The notes beneath the pieces are model-generated. The model worked only from the letters and a program-made list of their open reading frames with translations, did no database searches and was not told the origin of the DNA. A stretch of DNA of 64,000 bases from contig JAKUCV010002558.1 of NCBI GenBank assembly GCA_028386065.3, positions 91,721-155,720 on the forward strand, given 5' to 3'. Both the position numbers and the translations under genes were made by a program. This DNA is from Turnera subulata. Lineage: Eukaryota; Streptophyta; Magnoliopsida; Malpighiales; Passifloraceae. Below are positions 11,690 to 22,479 of this stretch, piece by piece. The stretch's first letter is position 1. Each line of letters opens with the position of its first letter.

Positions 11690-12210
11690 TGGGTTTGGTT
11701 TTGGTGTTGGGTATTAACATCGGAAGGGGGCGGTGTCTGTCGGAATACTTCCGCTGATTGGATATTTGGTTATGTCTCCGAATTGGGTTTTTGTTTTGCT
11801 TTCATAGCAGAATTTTGGGCTGTGTTATTGTGGTTGATGCAGGCTTGGGAGAAGGGGGTTCGGATGTTGGTGCTTGAGTTGGATTCGTTGGTAATTTGCA
11901 TGCTACTGCAGGAAGAGGAGTCTACCACGGTGGACCCACTTGTCCGGCGCATCCGAGGGGTTCTCAGGCAGCCGTGGAGGGTCATCGTTCAACACACATA
12001 CAGGGAAGGCAACAAGTTGGCTGACCACTAAGCTAATATGGCTTATGGCTTTTGATTATGACTTTGGTATTCATGTTTTTTTGCAAGTTCCGGTTTGTTG
12101 TTCTTGTTTTGTTCATGGTGATTAGTCGGGTCTGCTTCGTCAGCCCGCAGACGGTGTTTCTTTGATATAAAGTATTGGGCTTAGTCCCCGCATTATACCA
12201 AAAAAAAACG
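11690..12210 (+). pseudogene. 5'-truncated LINE: RNase H domain, 3' UTR and poly(A)
   Basis: The translation from about 11715 shows RNTSADWIFGYVSELG, AEFWAVLLWLMQAWEKGV, LELDSLVI and HTYREGNKLAD. This is the RNase H-like (RVT_3) domain at the C-terminus of plant L1-type LINEs, where it would degrade the RNA strand during target-primed reverse transcription. The ORF stops at 12029 (LADH*). The following 'GGCTTAGTCCCCGCATTATA' (from about 12179) and the A-run at 12202-12209 form the LINE 3' end. Upstream RT and endonuclease are missing, as in a typical 5'-truncated insertion. It lies inside the Mutator-like element, downstream of the PB1 fragment. Confidence 0.75.
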
Positions 12211-12721
12211 GTAGTTTTACTAAATTAAAAAATATATTTTTTTAACCAAATCATTCATTGTGGGTCCCACACAAATTTTTAAAATTACAATTTTTTTCCA
12301 TTTCCAACATCTTTTTCCTAATTTCCAATATTATTCAAAATTCTAAATACTAAAACCATTCTTACGTGGAAAACAGTACAGTAAAAAAATATTTTTTATT
12401 CAAAAAGCAAGTGGGTCCCACACCCAAAATCAGTTACTGCAGGGAATTGGACAGTTCCACTCGGTTGGACACAAGTTGAGGGATATAAATCACTCAATAC
12501 TTTCTTTAGGGACAACAGTGGTGAAAAAAATAAAATTAAGGGACATTTTTATGCATTAATCCAATATTATTCTATAATTTATAATATCATTAAATACATG
12601 AGAAAATCTAATTATATGTCTATTTACTCTAAGAATATAATGATTTGTACAAAATAGACAAACTCCAAATGGATTTGTAAACTTGTTAGATTTAATAGGT
12701 TAACCCACATGTCAAATCGAT

Positions 12722-14239
12722 TATCATAACCCGTATAATCGAGGCTCGAAGTATTTACTTGATGAGGCAGGGTGCTGGGATGAGAATTGGTTTTAGTTGC
12801 ATCGGTTGGCTAACCTTTGGTTCCAGTTGGCTAGCTATTGGCATGGCTGGATTAATTAGTGCGTAATTAGCCTTAATCGCAGATTAGTGTGTATTAAGGG
12901 CTTGGGGAAAATTAAGTGAGGGTTAAGTGAGGGCTAAGTATGAACGAGTTGGCTTGGTTCTGTTGGTTTCGAAAATAAGCATGAGGTGGAGAGCTGCTTA
13001 AGCTTGGTGGCAGCGTGAGGGCAAAAGGACAACAAGTGGCTGCTTAGTCACCTGCTTGCCTTAGCCTAATCAGCCCAAGCTAGCACCTCACCCTCTTTTG
13101 TGGAAAAACGTGGGAGAGGACTCAGGGAGAAAAAACTTAGCATTATCAAGGTTTTCCCAAGGATCTTACACACGAAGGGTGTAAGTGAGCTTAATTGGAA
13201 TTTATGCATGCTTTGGTGCCAATTGGTTTGTCTAGTGTGCTGTTGGCTTGGATTGTGCATCAATTCATCTCTGTGTGGGATATGTGACCTTGTTATTGGA
13301 TGTTGGCTTGTGAAAGGACAGAATTTCAAGTTGGGGGCGTTGGTTGGTGAAGTTGGTGACCAATTGGCCCCGCATGAGGCCAATTGGTGCACCTGGTGCA
13401 CAAAATTGCCCCTACTAGTGACCAATTGGTCCTTCCAATGCCTGATAGGCCTTGACAAGGCAACCTATTGGCTTGTAGGTCTAACAAGCGCCCAAGTACC
13501 TGGGCAAATGCACTTGGCTAGGGCAGATGGCTAGGGTTAGAGCGCCAATGCACGCACTGGTGCCATCCGATTGGCCTAATTTGGCCAGTTGGTGTGTAGG
13601 CTAACTTATATGAGTTCCTACTCTATGTTTTGTTATGTTATGCAATATATTTATGTTTATTTATGTGTGGCAGGTGCTAGAAGCTCAGGAGCACCAAAAG
13701 AAGGGGAAGGGCCTGGTGAGGCCTAATCTTATGTAAGTTGGGTTGTCATACTTATAATGGTTGATGATACTGCTTGTTGGTTGATAGCCTAATGTGCTTG
13801 TTGATGGCACCAATGGTGCAATATTGATGATAAGAAGACATGCCTTGGCTTGTTGACGAATCCGATATTCGGGCTTTGCATTTCATGCATAACACTTGCA
13901 TCATGGCATTGCGTAGGATGATATTGATGATGAACCTTGCAGTGCTGCTAGGCTGCTTGGTTATAAGTTGATGATGGTGGTGTTGTACTTGGCGCCTTGT
14001 GTGGTTCTGGTAGCCAATCGGGAATGCCCCATAAGTGGGGTTGTGGGTTAAGGAGTAACACTGTTGGCAAGGCTACTAGACCATGCAGGTAGGCTTGGTG
14101 CAATAGCACGATAGCTTACCCGTGGGTTGATCACGGTGCATTGATGTTAAGCTGTTGGTTGTTGTTGCTACTTGTGTGTATCATTGTTGTTGCTGGTTTG
14201 ATCACCTGATTATTGAGCCAGTGGACTCACCCCCCATCG

Positions 14240-14280
<41 letters not shown>

Positions 14281-14651
14281 TTCTTTCCACTCCTTTTTTT
14301 TCAGGGCAAGGAGTTGATCGTCTTCGTGAGGGAAGGCTCGAGAGACACATTTTGTTAGATGAAGGGTACTTAGCCCATTCTGGTTCCACCTAGATTTTGT
14401 GTACATAAAAAGAATTAGCATAAGAACACATGTAGTGCCACATTTTTGTTGTACATGACTTATGTAAACATAAAGCTGGTTGTTGTGAGCATAATTACGT
14501 ATCTCGTTCTATGATGCTTGTGTTGATGTTTGCTGCGCGGTAATCGTTTTTACCCGCCGGGCTACCTTCTGCCCATCGTATGATTTAGGCCTTTGGGTGC
14601 CCTGTGGCCATGCAAGGCACCTGGTCGGTCACGTATTGAGGGGGCGTGACA
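12722..14651 (+). mobile_element. 5' LTR of the plus-strand chromovirus (element 12722-30606)
   Basis: 1930 bp, pairing with 25876-30606 once the insertion there is removed. It starts TATCATAACCCGTATAATCG where the 3' LTR has TGTGATAACCCG, so its first bases have mutated. It ends GGCGTGACA at 14651. The 5 bp flank TCGAT (12717-12721) against CCGAT (30607-30611) is the target duplication with one change. It contains a poly-C tract (14240-14280) absent from the 3' LTR. Small ORFs here (for example 13100-13534) also occur in the 3' LTR and are not genes. Confidence 0.9.
14240..14280. repeat. Poly-C tract (41 C)
   Basis: A pure C run in the 5' LTR. The matching position of the 3' LTR (about 30218-30226) reads CTCACCCCTTCTTTCC without expansion. 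It is either a recent slippage expansion or an assembly artefact. Confidence 0.9.
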
Positions 14652-14653
14652 GT

Positions 14654-14672
14654 TATGGTAGCGAAGCGTGGT
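14654..14672 (+). other. Primer binding site of the chromovirus
   Basis: TATGGTAGCGAAGCGTGG follows the LTR end by two bases. It is a degenerate tRNA-Met-like site, comparable with TTGGTAGCGGAGCC at 55118. Confidence 0.6.
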
Positions 14673-14762
14673 TTAATTGATGCTATAGGGCCTAAGTTAA
14701 GTAGTGGTGCTAATGGCTCTTACCTATCATTAGAGACTTTGGGGTGGTGAGAGCTGACTTTT

Positions 14763-16025
14763 ATGTGCTGGTTCTCTTGTACTTTGTGTGCAGGTAAGCC
14801 GACAAAAAGGAAGTTGGTAAAGGAAGTGTTCACTGATGTTCCTGCCTCGGATGTGCAATCCGTTGAGGATGCTGAGGATGTGGCTGATGAGACTTATGTC
14901 CCGGAGAATGCTAGTGATGAGTTGCCCAGCGAAGTAGAGTTTTTAGATGCTTCGCAAGAGATGCCTATAGAGGTGCTGAAGGCTGGTTTGCATGGTGTTA
15001 ATAGGGTAGTTGAGAATATGGCCGAGAAGTTTGCTGCTTACCAAAAAAAAAAGAGAGGACCCGGTACATCGAGATCACAGTGGGGAATCTCCCTTGGTGA
15101 CATTCGTGAAACTCGATCCACCAACATTTTCTGGGGCTGGAAATGAAGACCCATAGCGAGTTTTAGCTGATGTGTGGAAATGTTGCCAAGTGATGGAATG
15201 TACTGATCATCGAGCAGTTGCTCTTGCTACTTTTCGGCTAAAGGGAGATGAAGCTAATAATTGGTACCAATCCAAAATGAGCAAGAGGATGCCTGATGCT
15301 GCCCTGTGAACTTGGACTGAGTTTCGCGCCCTGTTTCTTGAACGATTCCTACCTGAGAGTGTTAGGGATCAGAAGGTAGCAAAATTTGAACTTTTAAGGC
15401 AAGAAGGACATGACAGTGGGAGAGTATGAATCCAAGTTCATAAATCTGTCCAAGTATGCTATGCATATCATTCCAGATGAGTGGAGGAAAATCAAAAGGT
15501 TCATTGGTGGGCTAAAGGGTTACGTACATAACTCTTTACTGGCTACTCAGTTCAGCTCCTATGCTGAAGCAGTTGACAAAGCTCGGGCAATTGAAACAAA
15601 GACCCAAACAGAAATAGCTGAGGCAAGTGCCAGGAGAAAAAGGCAAGATAACACTCAAAGCCAACAAAGTTTTTCTGCTGGTTCAAGCCAATTCCGAGGG
15701 CGTGGGAAGACAGAATTGTGGGTTAACTTGCCTAGGGCTCAGTTTAGGGGCAGTCCTAGTTACGGTGCCTTAAGCTTTGGTGGGAGCTCAATGAGACCCA
15801 TAGTTATCTAGTATAGGGGTGCACGTAGTGCAGGTGAGCCCCAACCCCATATGTTATTTATGTGGCCAGTTTGGGCATATGTCATGGGATTGCTCGGTGG
15901 GGCAGAACATATGTTATTCATGTGGGCAGACTGGACATAGATCTCGGGAGTGTTCTGTTGGGCAACCATCCATGACATCCAGTGTGGCCTCACCACCACC
16001 TAGGCCCCAACGGGCTGATAGCTAG
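14763..16025 (+). pseudogene. Chromovirus gag with two CCHC zinc knuckles, frameshifted
   Basis: Capsid-nucleocapsid precursor. The frame from 14763 gives an acidic N-terminal region (VEDAEDVADETYVPENASDE). After a frame break near 15146 the capsid core appears: ATFRLKGDEANNWYQ, then WTEFRALFLERFLPESVRDQK, then MTVGEYESKFINLSKYA (15410 on). A basic/Gln/Ser-rich linker follows. At 15850-15965 there are two CX2CX4HX4C knuckles (CYLCGQFGHMSWDC and CYSCGQTGHRSREC), which bind genomic RNA. Stops near 15146, 15310 and 15811 and several frame changes make it non-functional. The capsid order and the double knuckle fit a Tekay/Del-like chromovirus; a single knuckle is commoner, so the second may be a duplication. 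Confidence 0.85.
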
Positions 16026-16089
16026 TCCTCTTTCCGTGGCAGAGGAGGCGCTGGTCGTGGAGGCGCTTGTATTTGGCATCAGTGCCAAG

Positions 16090-17172
16090 TTAAGGTGAGC
16101 CAAAAATTACAATTGATCAAGTTCCTGTTGTTAATAAATTTCTTGATGTTTTTCCTGATGACTTGTCGGGTTACCACCGGAACGTGAGAATGAGTTTGGA
16201 ATTGAGCTTGTTCCCGGGGCAGAATCCGTGTCAATTACACCCTATCCGATGGCCCCTACTGAATTACGGGAGTTAAAAAATCTGTTACAGCATTTGTTTG
16301 ACAAGGGATTTATCAGGCCTAGTGTCTCTCCATTGGGAGGTCCGGTTCTGTTTGTTAAGAAGAAAGACGGCTCGATGAGAATGTGTATTGATTATCGGCA
16401 TTTGAACAAATTGACAGTGCGGAATAAGTACCCACTGCCTCGTATTGATGACTTGTTTGATCAGTTTAAGGGGACAAAATATTTCTCAAAGATTGATTTG
16501 AGGTCGGGTTACCATCAGCTGAGAATTAAGGAGGAAAATGTGCGGATAATAGCATTCCTAACACGGTACAAAAATTTTGAATTTTTGGTGATGCCGTTTG
16601 GTCTGACCAATGCACCAGCAGCATTCATGGACTTGATTCAAGCAGTACCTCGATAAGTTTGTGATTGTGTTTATTGATGATGTGCTTGCTTACTCGAAAA
16701 CCAAGGAAGAGCATGAGAAACATTTGAGGGTTGTACTGCAGATTTTACGGGAAGAGAAATTGTTTGCAAAATTTTTTAGTGTAAGTTCTGGTTGGAAATG
16801 GTGTCATTTCTAGGCCATGTTATATTTGTTGAGGATATTGAAGTAGAACCGCAGAAGGTGGAGGCAATTGTGAAGTGATCGAAGCCAACCAATGTGACGG
16901 AAGTACGGAGTTTCCTTGGACTGGCATGATACAACCGACGGTTTGTCGAAGGATTCTCTTCAATTATTGCACCATTGTGCGGATTGACTCAAAAAAAAGA
17001 AACCATTTGTGTGGTCTGATGCTTGTGAGGCTAGCTTTCAAGAGGTAAAGCATAGGCTAACAACAGCACCATTACTTGCATTGCCTAAGACGGGGTATAC
17101 ACCGTGTATTGTGATGCATCAAGGGTTGAATTGGGCTGTGTTTTAATGCATCGTGGCAGGGTGATTGCGTAT
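16090..17172 (+). pseudogene. Chromovirus pol part 1: reverse transcriptase and start of RNase H
   Basis: RT copies the element RNA into DNA in the particle. After the knuckles, sequence jumps directly to the RT leader ([16 protein letters not shown], then [13 protein letters not shown]), so the aspartic protease is deleted. The 16228-16656 frame carries [45 protein letters not shown] and [13 protein letters not shown] frameshift at about 16650 precedes [19 protein letters not shown], with the catalytic FIDD at about 16669. RNase H begins with KPFVWSDACEASFQ and GCVLM-like sequence before the break at 17172. More frameshifts and stops lie at 16780-16950. The domain continues at 24004, after two insertions. 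Confidence 0.9.
17168..17172. repeat. Target-site duplication CGTAT of the Athila-like insertion
   Basis: CGTAT at 17168-17172 is repeated at 22474-22478, flanking 17173-22473 exactly. A 5 bp duplication fits LTR-retrotransposon integrase. Confidence 0.9.
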
Positions 17173-18935
17173 TGATATCGTTCTTAACCCACACTGAACA
17201 CTACGATTAACCTGCAAGCGCACAGTGTCTGTTATAGCAATCAAGGTAGAGAACAGTTTAAGTACTACGTCAATAACAACTTGTGATTATTTAGTAAGAT
17301 CAATTATTGATGAGAGTTGGTAACTAAAATTGAAATTAACAAAGTAATAAAAATAAAAAGTAAAATCGGCAAAGGGTAATAGATGTTGAGTAAAGCAATA
17401 ACAAAAACAACCTAGGAGTTCGGGGTTCACGCAATCACTACATATGCAAATAATATATCTGATTATGATCATGGATGTCTATTGATTATTGTAGGCTAAT
17501 TGTCTTAAAGTATTAACTCTCAGCTCTCGCAAGTTGAATCAATTATTCAGTCCATAACTACCTAGTTCTCACTAGCACAGTTTGTAATTAAATTCATTAA
17601 GCATAGACAATTTATCAACCTCAAGAATAACTATCAGCTTTCGCATCTCTAGTCTTCTAATCAATCTATGATGTTCAGATCTATAACCTAATCAACAAAT
17701 CAGCTCTCGCATGTCGCCATCAACAAAGATTCAGATCTTAATAAATGTAAACATGGTAGCTAATCAAGCAACAAACAATTCAGCACATATAGATCAAACA
17801 AACACAAACAGATTCCAAGAACAATATCTGAATAATATTATAAAAGCATAAGAGTAATTGGCTACATCTCTAATCCTAGATTAAAAGATTAGTTCATCAT
17901 AAAAATAATAAAACAAAATCAACAAAAGAATTCATCATGGAATCAAATAACAGAAAAACCGAATAAAGGAGAAGGTGTAGTCGATTTCTGCAGAAAGATT
18001 GGTGTCGACTTCTGCTGCTCCTTGATCTTGAATTTTGTGCTTCTGAAACCGATGATTCTGTGCCTTTAAATCTTCAATATCTTTCTGGAAAATTGAGGGG
18101 AATAAACTTTGAGCCTTGCTAGAGAATTCAACACCACCTAATAGAGAGAAAGAGAAGAAACCCTAATCCTATTAGTGTGTGTAAACTAAACCCTAAACAA
18201 TTTGGCAGAGCTTCGCCCTCTGAACTCGGCCTCCTAAATATGTCGCCCCAAGGGGTGTATTTATAGTGGTTTCGATGCTAGAGGTCGTCCATGGGTCTCC
18301 TTCTTTGAATTGGAACAGAATTCTTTACTTGCACTCCAAGTTGGACTTTTGCCTGTTTTCTGACCCGAAAATTGCACGGCACTTATCGACTAGAAGACGT
18401 CCGAACTGGGTGTTGAGCTCTTCTACAAAATTCTATATTTCATCTTTCTTTTCATAAAAAGAACTCCTTAATTGAACTTCCATAGCTCACGATATCATCA
18501 AAACACTTGGCCTGGGTCGGTGTAGAAATCCATGTTTGTCTGGGCCAAAATCGACTGAGTGCTCCTCCCAGTAGACATGTCCAAAAATTATGAAATTTAA
18601 TCTATGGAAAGCTCTGGACGTCTAGTTTCGTCTCCAACTGGTCTCACTTAATTTAGATGCCTAGAACTCCTGGAATCTCCAAAACAGTTGGTTGTGCTCA
18701 CTGCTGAAAGTTTCCTAAATGGGGCCTGGTTTCCAATCTTGGCTAAAAAGCGTCCAATCTTCAATAAAAATGATAAATTCCTAATAAAAACACTTAATCA
18801 GCAAAATTGAAGTACAAATTGACACAATACATAAAAACACACAATAATATAGAGATTATACATATAATCGATCAAGAATACATAGAAAAAGTCATTCAAA
18901 ACCATCATAAAAATACTAATATTTAGATGTTATCA
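17173..18935 (-). mobile_element. 3' LTR of the deleted Athila-like element
   Basis: Starts TGATATCG (17173) and ends GTTATCA (18935) in plus orientation; 1763 bp. The stretch 18172-18935 is repeated at 21703-22473 with scattered differences, which establishes the two as LTRs of one element. 'CCTGCAAGCGCACAGTGTCTG' reads on the minus strand as the usual block before the primer site. Confidence 0.9.
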
Positions 18936-21290
18936 AATCTCCTCAAATCTAAACTTTACTTGTCCTCAAGAAAATAAAACCATATACCAAATAAGAGTTT
19001 TGAAAATCTCCACCAAATCACTCAATCAAAAAGAATTCATATCAAGACTTCCAAGATAATCACCAAGAGCTTGTGAAAAACATTTAAGGTCAAATGCCAA
19101 GAAAGAAAGAAAATCTCATGAAAAAGCATTCATGCCATAGTCAGACTCACCCGCATAAGCTTTCACACAAATCACTTAGCAAAAATCAACTACCCATATG
19201 CATGCAATAGTGAATCGACGTGAAAATTTGAAAAACTAGTCCCATAGGCGAATTCCAGAAATTAACTCCACTATTATGAATAAACACTCTCAAAAAGATC
19301 AAAAGGACTTTACAAAGGATTATAATGGGGTCTTGGGTAAAGATTGATCAAAGAAAAGGTATATAGAGAATCAAAGTTAAAAAATTCACTTAAGAAAAGA
19401 TTGCAATGTGCATTACCAAGAAATTGAAAAATTTCTCAAAGTGTAAGTCTTGAAATAACATCCATCAAGTGATCATCAAAAGAAAATTCAACTTGTTTTA
19501 GGAACCATTGATTGCGCAATTTTCATCTCCTTTTGGATTTTTTTTTTGGAGTTTTTTCTTTCTTTTTTTCTTTTTGAATCGACTTTGCAGATTTTTTTTT
19601 TGTTTTTTGCTGTTTTTTTTTCTGCGCTTGACATTCCATAACATACTTGAAACAATTGAAAGTGCAAACTTCTTCAATTCATAGACCTTCTTGGAAATGA
19701 AAAATACGATACAATTGCACTTATCATAAAAAAGAATCTTGATAAAACATATAGCAAAAATCTGTTAAGGAGCTTTGAAAAATATGGGTATGGATAATGA
19801 AAGAAAAGAATAGTAGCCATAAGGTTTCAAAGGGTTAATGGTGGATAAATGTGGGTAATGAAAGAAAAATTAGCTATCATAATTTAGGCTCAAAGGGGGT
19901 AAACAAGGGATAATCATAAAGGGTTGGCTTATTGGTTTAAACAAAGAATGCCTAAATCATCTCTTTCATTGAGTATCTATGAGAAAAAATCGCATTGAAA
20001 AGTTCTGAAAACTAGTTCTAGGACATATATGTGGACGTCAAAAATTTTGAAAAATAATGCATAGGGTGTCGAAAAATGCTAGGCAAAAAATGCTAGAACT
20101 TGCATGAATTCATCATAACTAAACATGAACACAAGATCAATCAAAAATCAAACTTCTTGCATATAAAAGAAAAAGATTTTGAAAACTCAAATTAACTCTC
20201 TTGATTATCTATCAACAAAAATCATCTTGATCATAGAATGGCGGATTTGAAAACAATTTGAAAAACGAAGAAAAATCTTTTTGATTTTTTCGAATTTTTT
20301 TATTTTTTGTCATTTTTTTGAAAATGATTTTGAAAAACAATTTTGAAAAAAAATTTGAAAACCAATTTTGAAAAATAAAGTTGAAAACGATTTTGAAAAT
20401 AATTTTGAAAAAGTAATGGCTTATTACTAAGTAAACTAGAATAAAAAATATGCATACTTAATATATTAAAGTTAAAAGCACGCTCTTTATTGACACTAAC
20501 AAACAAAAACAAACAAATTGCCAAGAAATATGTTTCTCCTTCTCAAACTTAAATCGGACAATGTCCTCATTGTCAAATAAAAAAAGAAACAAAGGATGGA
20601 AAAGATAGGCACATAGGAGATGCACTCTCCTCAAACTTAGATAGAAACATGTATAGCACATAAGAAAAAATAATTCATGTAAGAGAGAAAGTAAACTTAG
20701 GCTAAAAAGAGCGGGAGACTAAAAGAAAAATCAAGAAAAACCTAAAGAAGCTAGGGTGTAGAAATCGGCACTAGGGAAGCACTAAAATTTGAATGTTTAT
20801 GATATGGAAAAATATGAGACGTATGGGTTGCATTTTTAGTGCTCAAAGGCGGTGAAATGGTGGGGGTGTTGGTGCCGAAATCCTACTCCTAAGGGTGCTA
20901 GGAAAATAAAGAAAATCTAAAAAACTAATCCTAAAAATTGTCTCCTCAAACTTAGCCTAAAGTTTACTATGAATTTGCCATCGGAACCTAAGGGTATGTG
21001 CTATATGTATATGAATGCATCACAACAAATAAAATCCAACAAAGCACTCAAGCAAATCATCACACAAATTACGCTGAAAAGAAAAAGTTTGAGTTTAAGA
21101 AAAGCTTCTTTGGTCAATTTGATGAAGAATTCGGCTTGTCCCTTCTTGATTTGGTTCATCTTTCCTTCAAAAATTCTTTCTTTCTTGCAATCTGTATAGA
21201 CTTAAAAACAAAAACAAAAATTAATAAAAATAAAAAGACTCAAAACACTAAATTACCTTAATTTGTGGGTTGCCTCTCACACAACGCTTC
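18936..21290 (-). mobile_element. Long 3' non-coding region between pol and the 3' LTR
   Basis: No env-like ORF survives. The minus-strand polypurine tract AGATTTGAGGAGATT abuts the LTR (18936-18950). The segment 18960-20060 is similar, in the element's sense direction, to 41600-42660 of the Tat-type element; for example CACCATTAACCCTTTGA occurs in both. At 20310-20412 there is a simple array of ATTTTGAAAA-like units. Small ORFs at 20300-20661 and 20969-21261 are composition-driven. Confidence 0.7.
20310..20412. repeat. Minisatellite of ATTTTGAAAA-like units
   Basis: About eight degenerate units of 10-14 bp, with cores such as ATTTTGAAAAACA, ATTTTGAAAATAA and AAAGTTGAAAACG. Confidence 0.7.
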
Positions 21291-21327
21291 TTTATAGTCT
21301 TCTTAGTTGGACCGGTTCGGAGGTTGG

Positions 21328-21660
21328 TTATGGTGGATTATGGAGCTTCTCAGTGAATCTCCTCCCTTGAAAATCGCCATCATAGAAAATTTTGAGCCTT
21401 TGGCCATTCACTTTGAAAGTTCCATCTCTTTCATCGTATATCTCCACATCTCCATTTAGAAGTAGGTTTGACACCTTGAATGGTCCCTTCCAAGGGGAAT
21501 TGACCTTTCCTTTCCATTTGGAATCGTAAAGCAACACCTTGTCACCTCGCTTAAACTTTCGTTTCTTCAAATTCTCCACTGATATCAAAGGCTTTGTTGA
21601 AACTTGACAAGAGCTTTCTTCTTGCGTTACTACTACAATATCCACATCCTTTTCTGAAGA
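21328..21660 (-). pseudogene. Integrase C-terminal domain, Athila-like
   Basis: The minus-strand frame shows FKRGDKVLLYDSKWKGKV, then SPWKGPFKVSNLL, then DGTFKVNGQRLKIFYDG. This is the SH3-like DNA-binding tail of Ty3/gypsy integrase in the Athila style. The codons before it (CQVSTKPL) already look like joined foreign sequence. The catalytic core (HHCC zinc finger and D,D,E) is absent because of the internal deletion. The post-pol block GAGAGGCAACCC follows on the minus strand, as at 9540. Confidence 0.8.
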
Positions 21661-21702
21661 AGTGCCGTGATTAGTTGCGGTAGAGGATATTGATGCAGCT
21701 TG

Positions 21703-22473
21703 CTTAGTGTGTGTGACCTAAACCCTAAACAATTTGGCAGAGCTTCGCCCTCTGAACTCGGCCTCCTAAATATGACGCTCCAAGGAGTGTATGTATAGTG
21801 GTTTTGGTGCTGGAGATCGTCCAAGGGTCTCCTTCTTTGAATTGGAATAGAATTCTTTACTTGCACTCCAAGTTGGACTTTTGCCTGTTTTCTGACCCGA
21901 AAATTGCATGGAACTTATCAACTAGAAGACGTCTGACCTGGGAGTTGAGCTCTTCTACAAAGTTCTAGAGAATTCTCTCAAATTTCTTTTCATAGAAAGA
22001 ACTCCTTAATTGGACCTCTATAGCTTGGGATATCGTCAAAACACTGGGCCTAGGTCGGTGCAGAAATCCATGTTTGTCTGGACCAAAATCGACTGAGTGC
22101 TCCTCCGAGTAGACATGTTCAAAAATTATGAAATTGAATCCATAGAAAGCTATGGAACTCTAATTTTGTATCCAATTGGTCTGACTTAATTTCGATGCCT
22201 AGAACTCCTGAAATCTCCAAAATAGTCGGCTATGCTCACTGCAGAAAGTTTCCTAAATTGGGCCTGGTTTCCAAACTTGGCTAAAAAGCTTCCATTCTTC
22301 AAAAAAAATGATAAATTTCTGATAAAAATACTTAATCAGCAAAATTAAAGTACAAATTGACACAATGCATGAAAACACACAATAACATAGAGATTATATA
22401 CATAATCGATCAAGAATACATAGAAAAGGCCATTTAAAACCATCATAAAAATACTAATATTTAGCTGTTATCA
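21703..22473 (-). mobile_element. Partial 5' LTR of the deleted Athila-like element
   Basis: Corresponds to 18172-18935 of the other LTR (shared AACAATTTGGCAGAGCTTCG). The left half, with the U5 end and primer site, is missing where the internal deletion begins. Confidence 0.85.
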
Positions 22474-22479
22474 CGTATG

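Larger units (their letters stand above)
11080..12561. mobile_element. Pack-MULE-like element with long terminal inverted repeats
   Basis: The left end begins GATTAATGCATAAAAATATC and the right end is its inverse near 12541-12561. Inverted similarity extends inward about 180-230 bp on each side, including the matched blocks CACCACTATTGTCCCTAAAG (left, about 11118) and CTTTAGGGACAACAGTGGTG (right, about 12504), and the GTGGGACCCAC block (about 11219) against GTGGGTCCCACAC (about 12411). Flanks show a near match TATTATTC on both sides, offset by three bases on the right, compatible with an 8-9 bp duplication. Between the repeats lie a PB1-domain gene fragment and a LINE fragment. Long TIRs with captured coding sequence are the hallmark of Pack-MULEs; no transposase is present, so it is non-autonomous. 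Confidence 0.75.
17173..22473 (-). mobile_element. Internally deleted Athila-like element, minus strand
   Basis: It has TGATA/TATCA ends and a perfect 5 bp target duplication. Order on the minus strand: partial 5' LTR (22473-21703), then directly the integrase C-terminus (about 21660-21328), the post-pol block near 21265-21295, about 2.3 kb of non-coding sequence, a polypurine tract at 18936-18950, and a complete 3' LTR (18935-17173). Gag, protease, RT, RNase H, the integrase core and the U5 half of the 5' LTR are gone in one deletion. It sits in the chromovirus RNase H. Confidence 0.9.

Noticed and set aside
13100..13534. 144-codon ORF
   Set aside because: Lies wholly in an LTR; the copy in the other LTR (26369-26691) is broken differently.
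14155..14358. Polyproline ORF
   Set aside because: Produced by the poly-C tract in an LTR; absent from the paired LTR.
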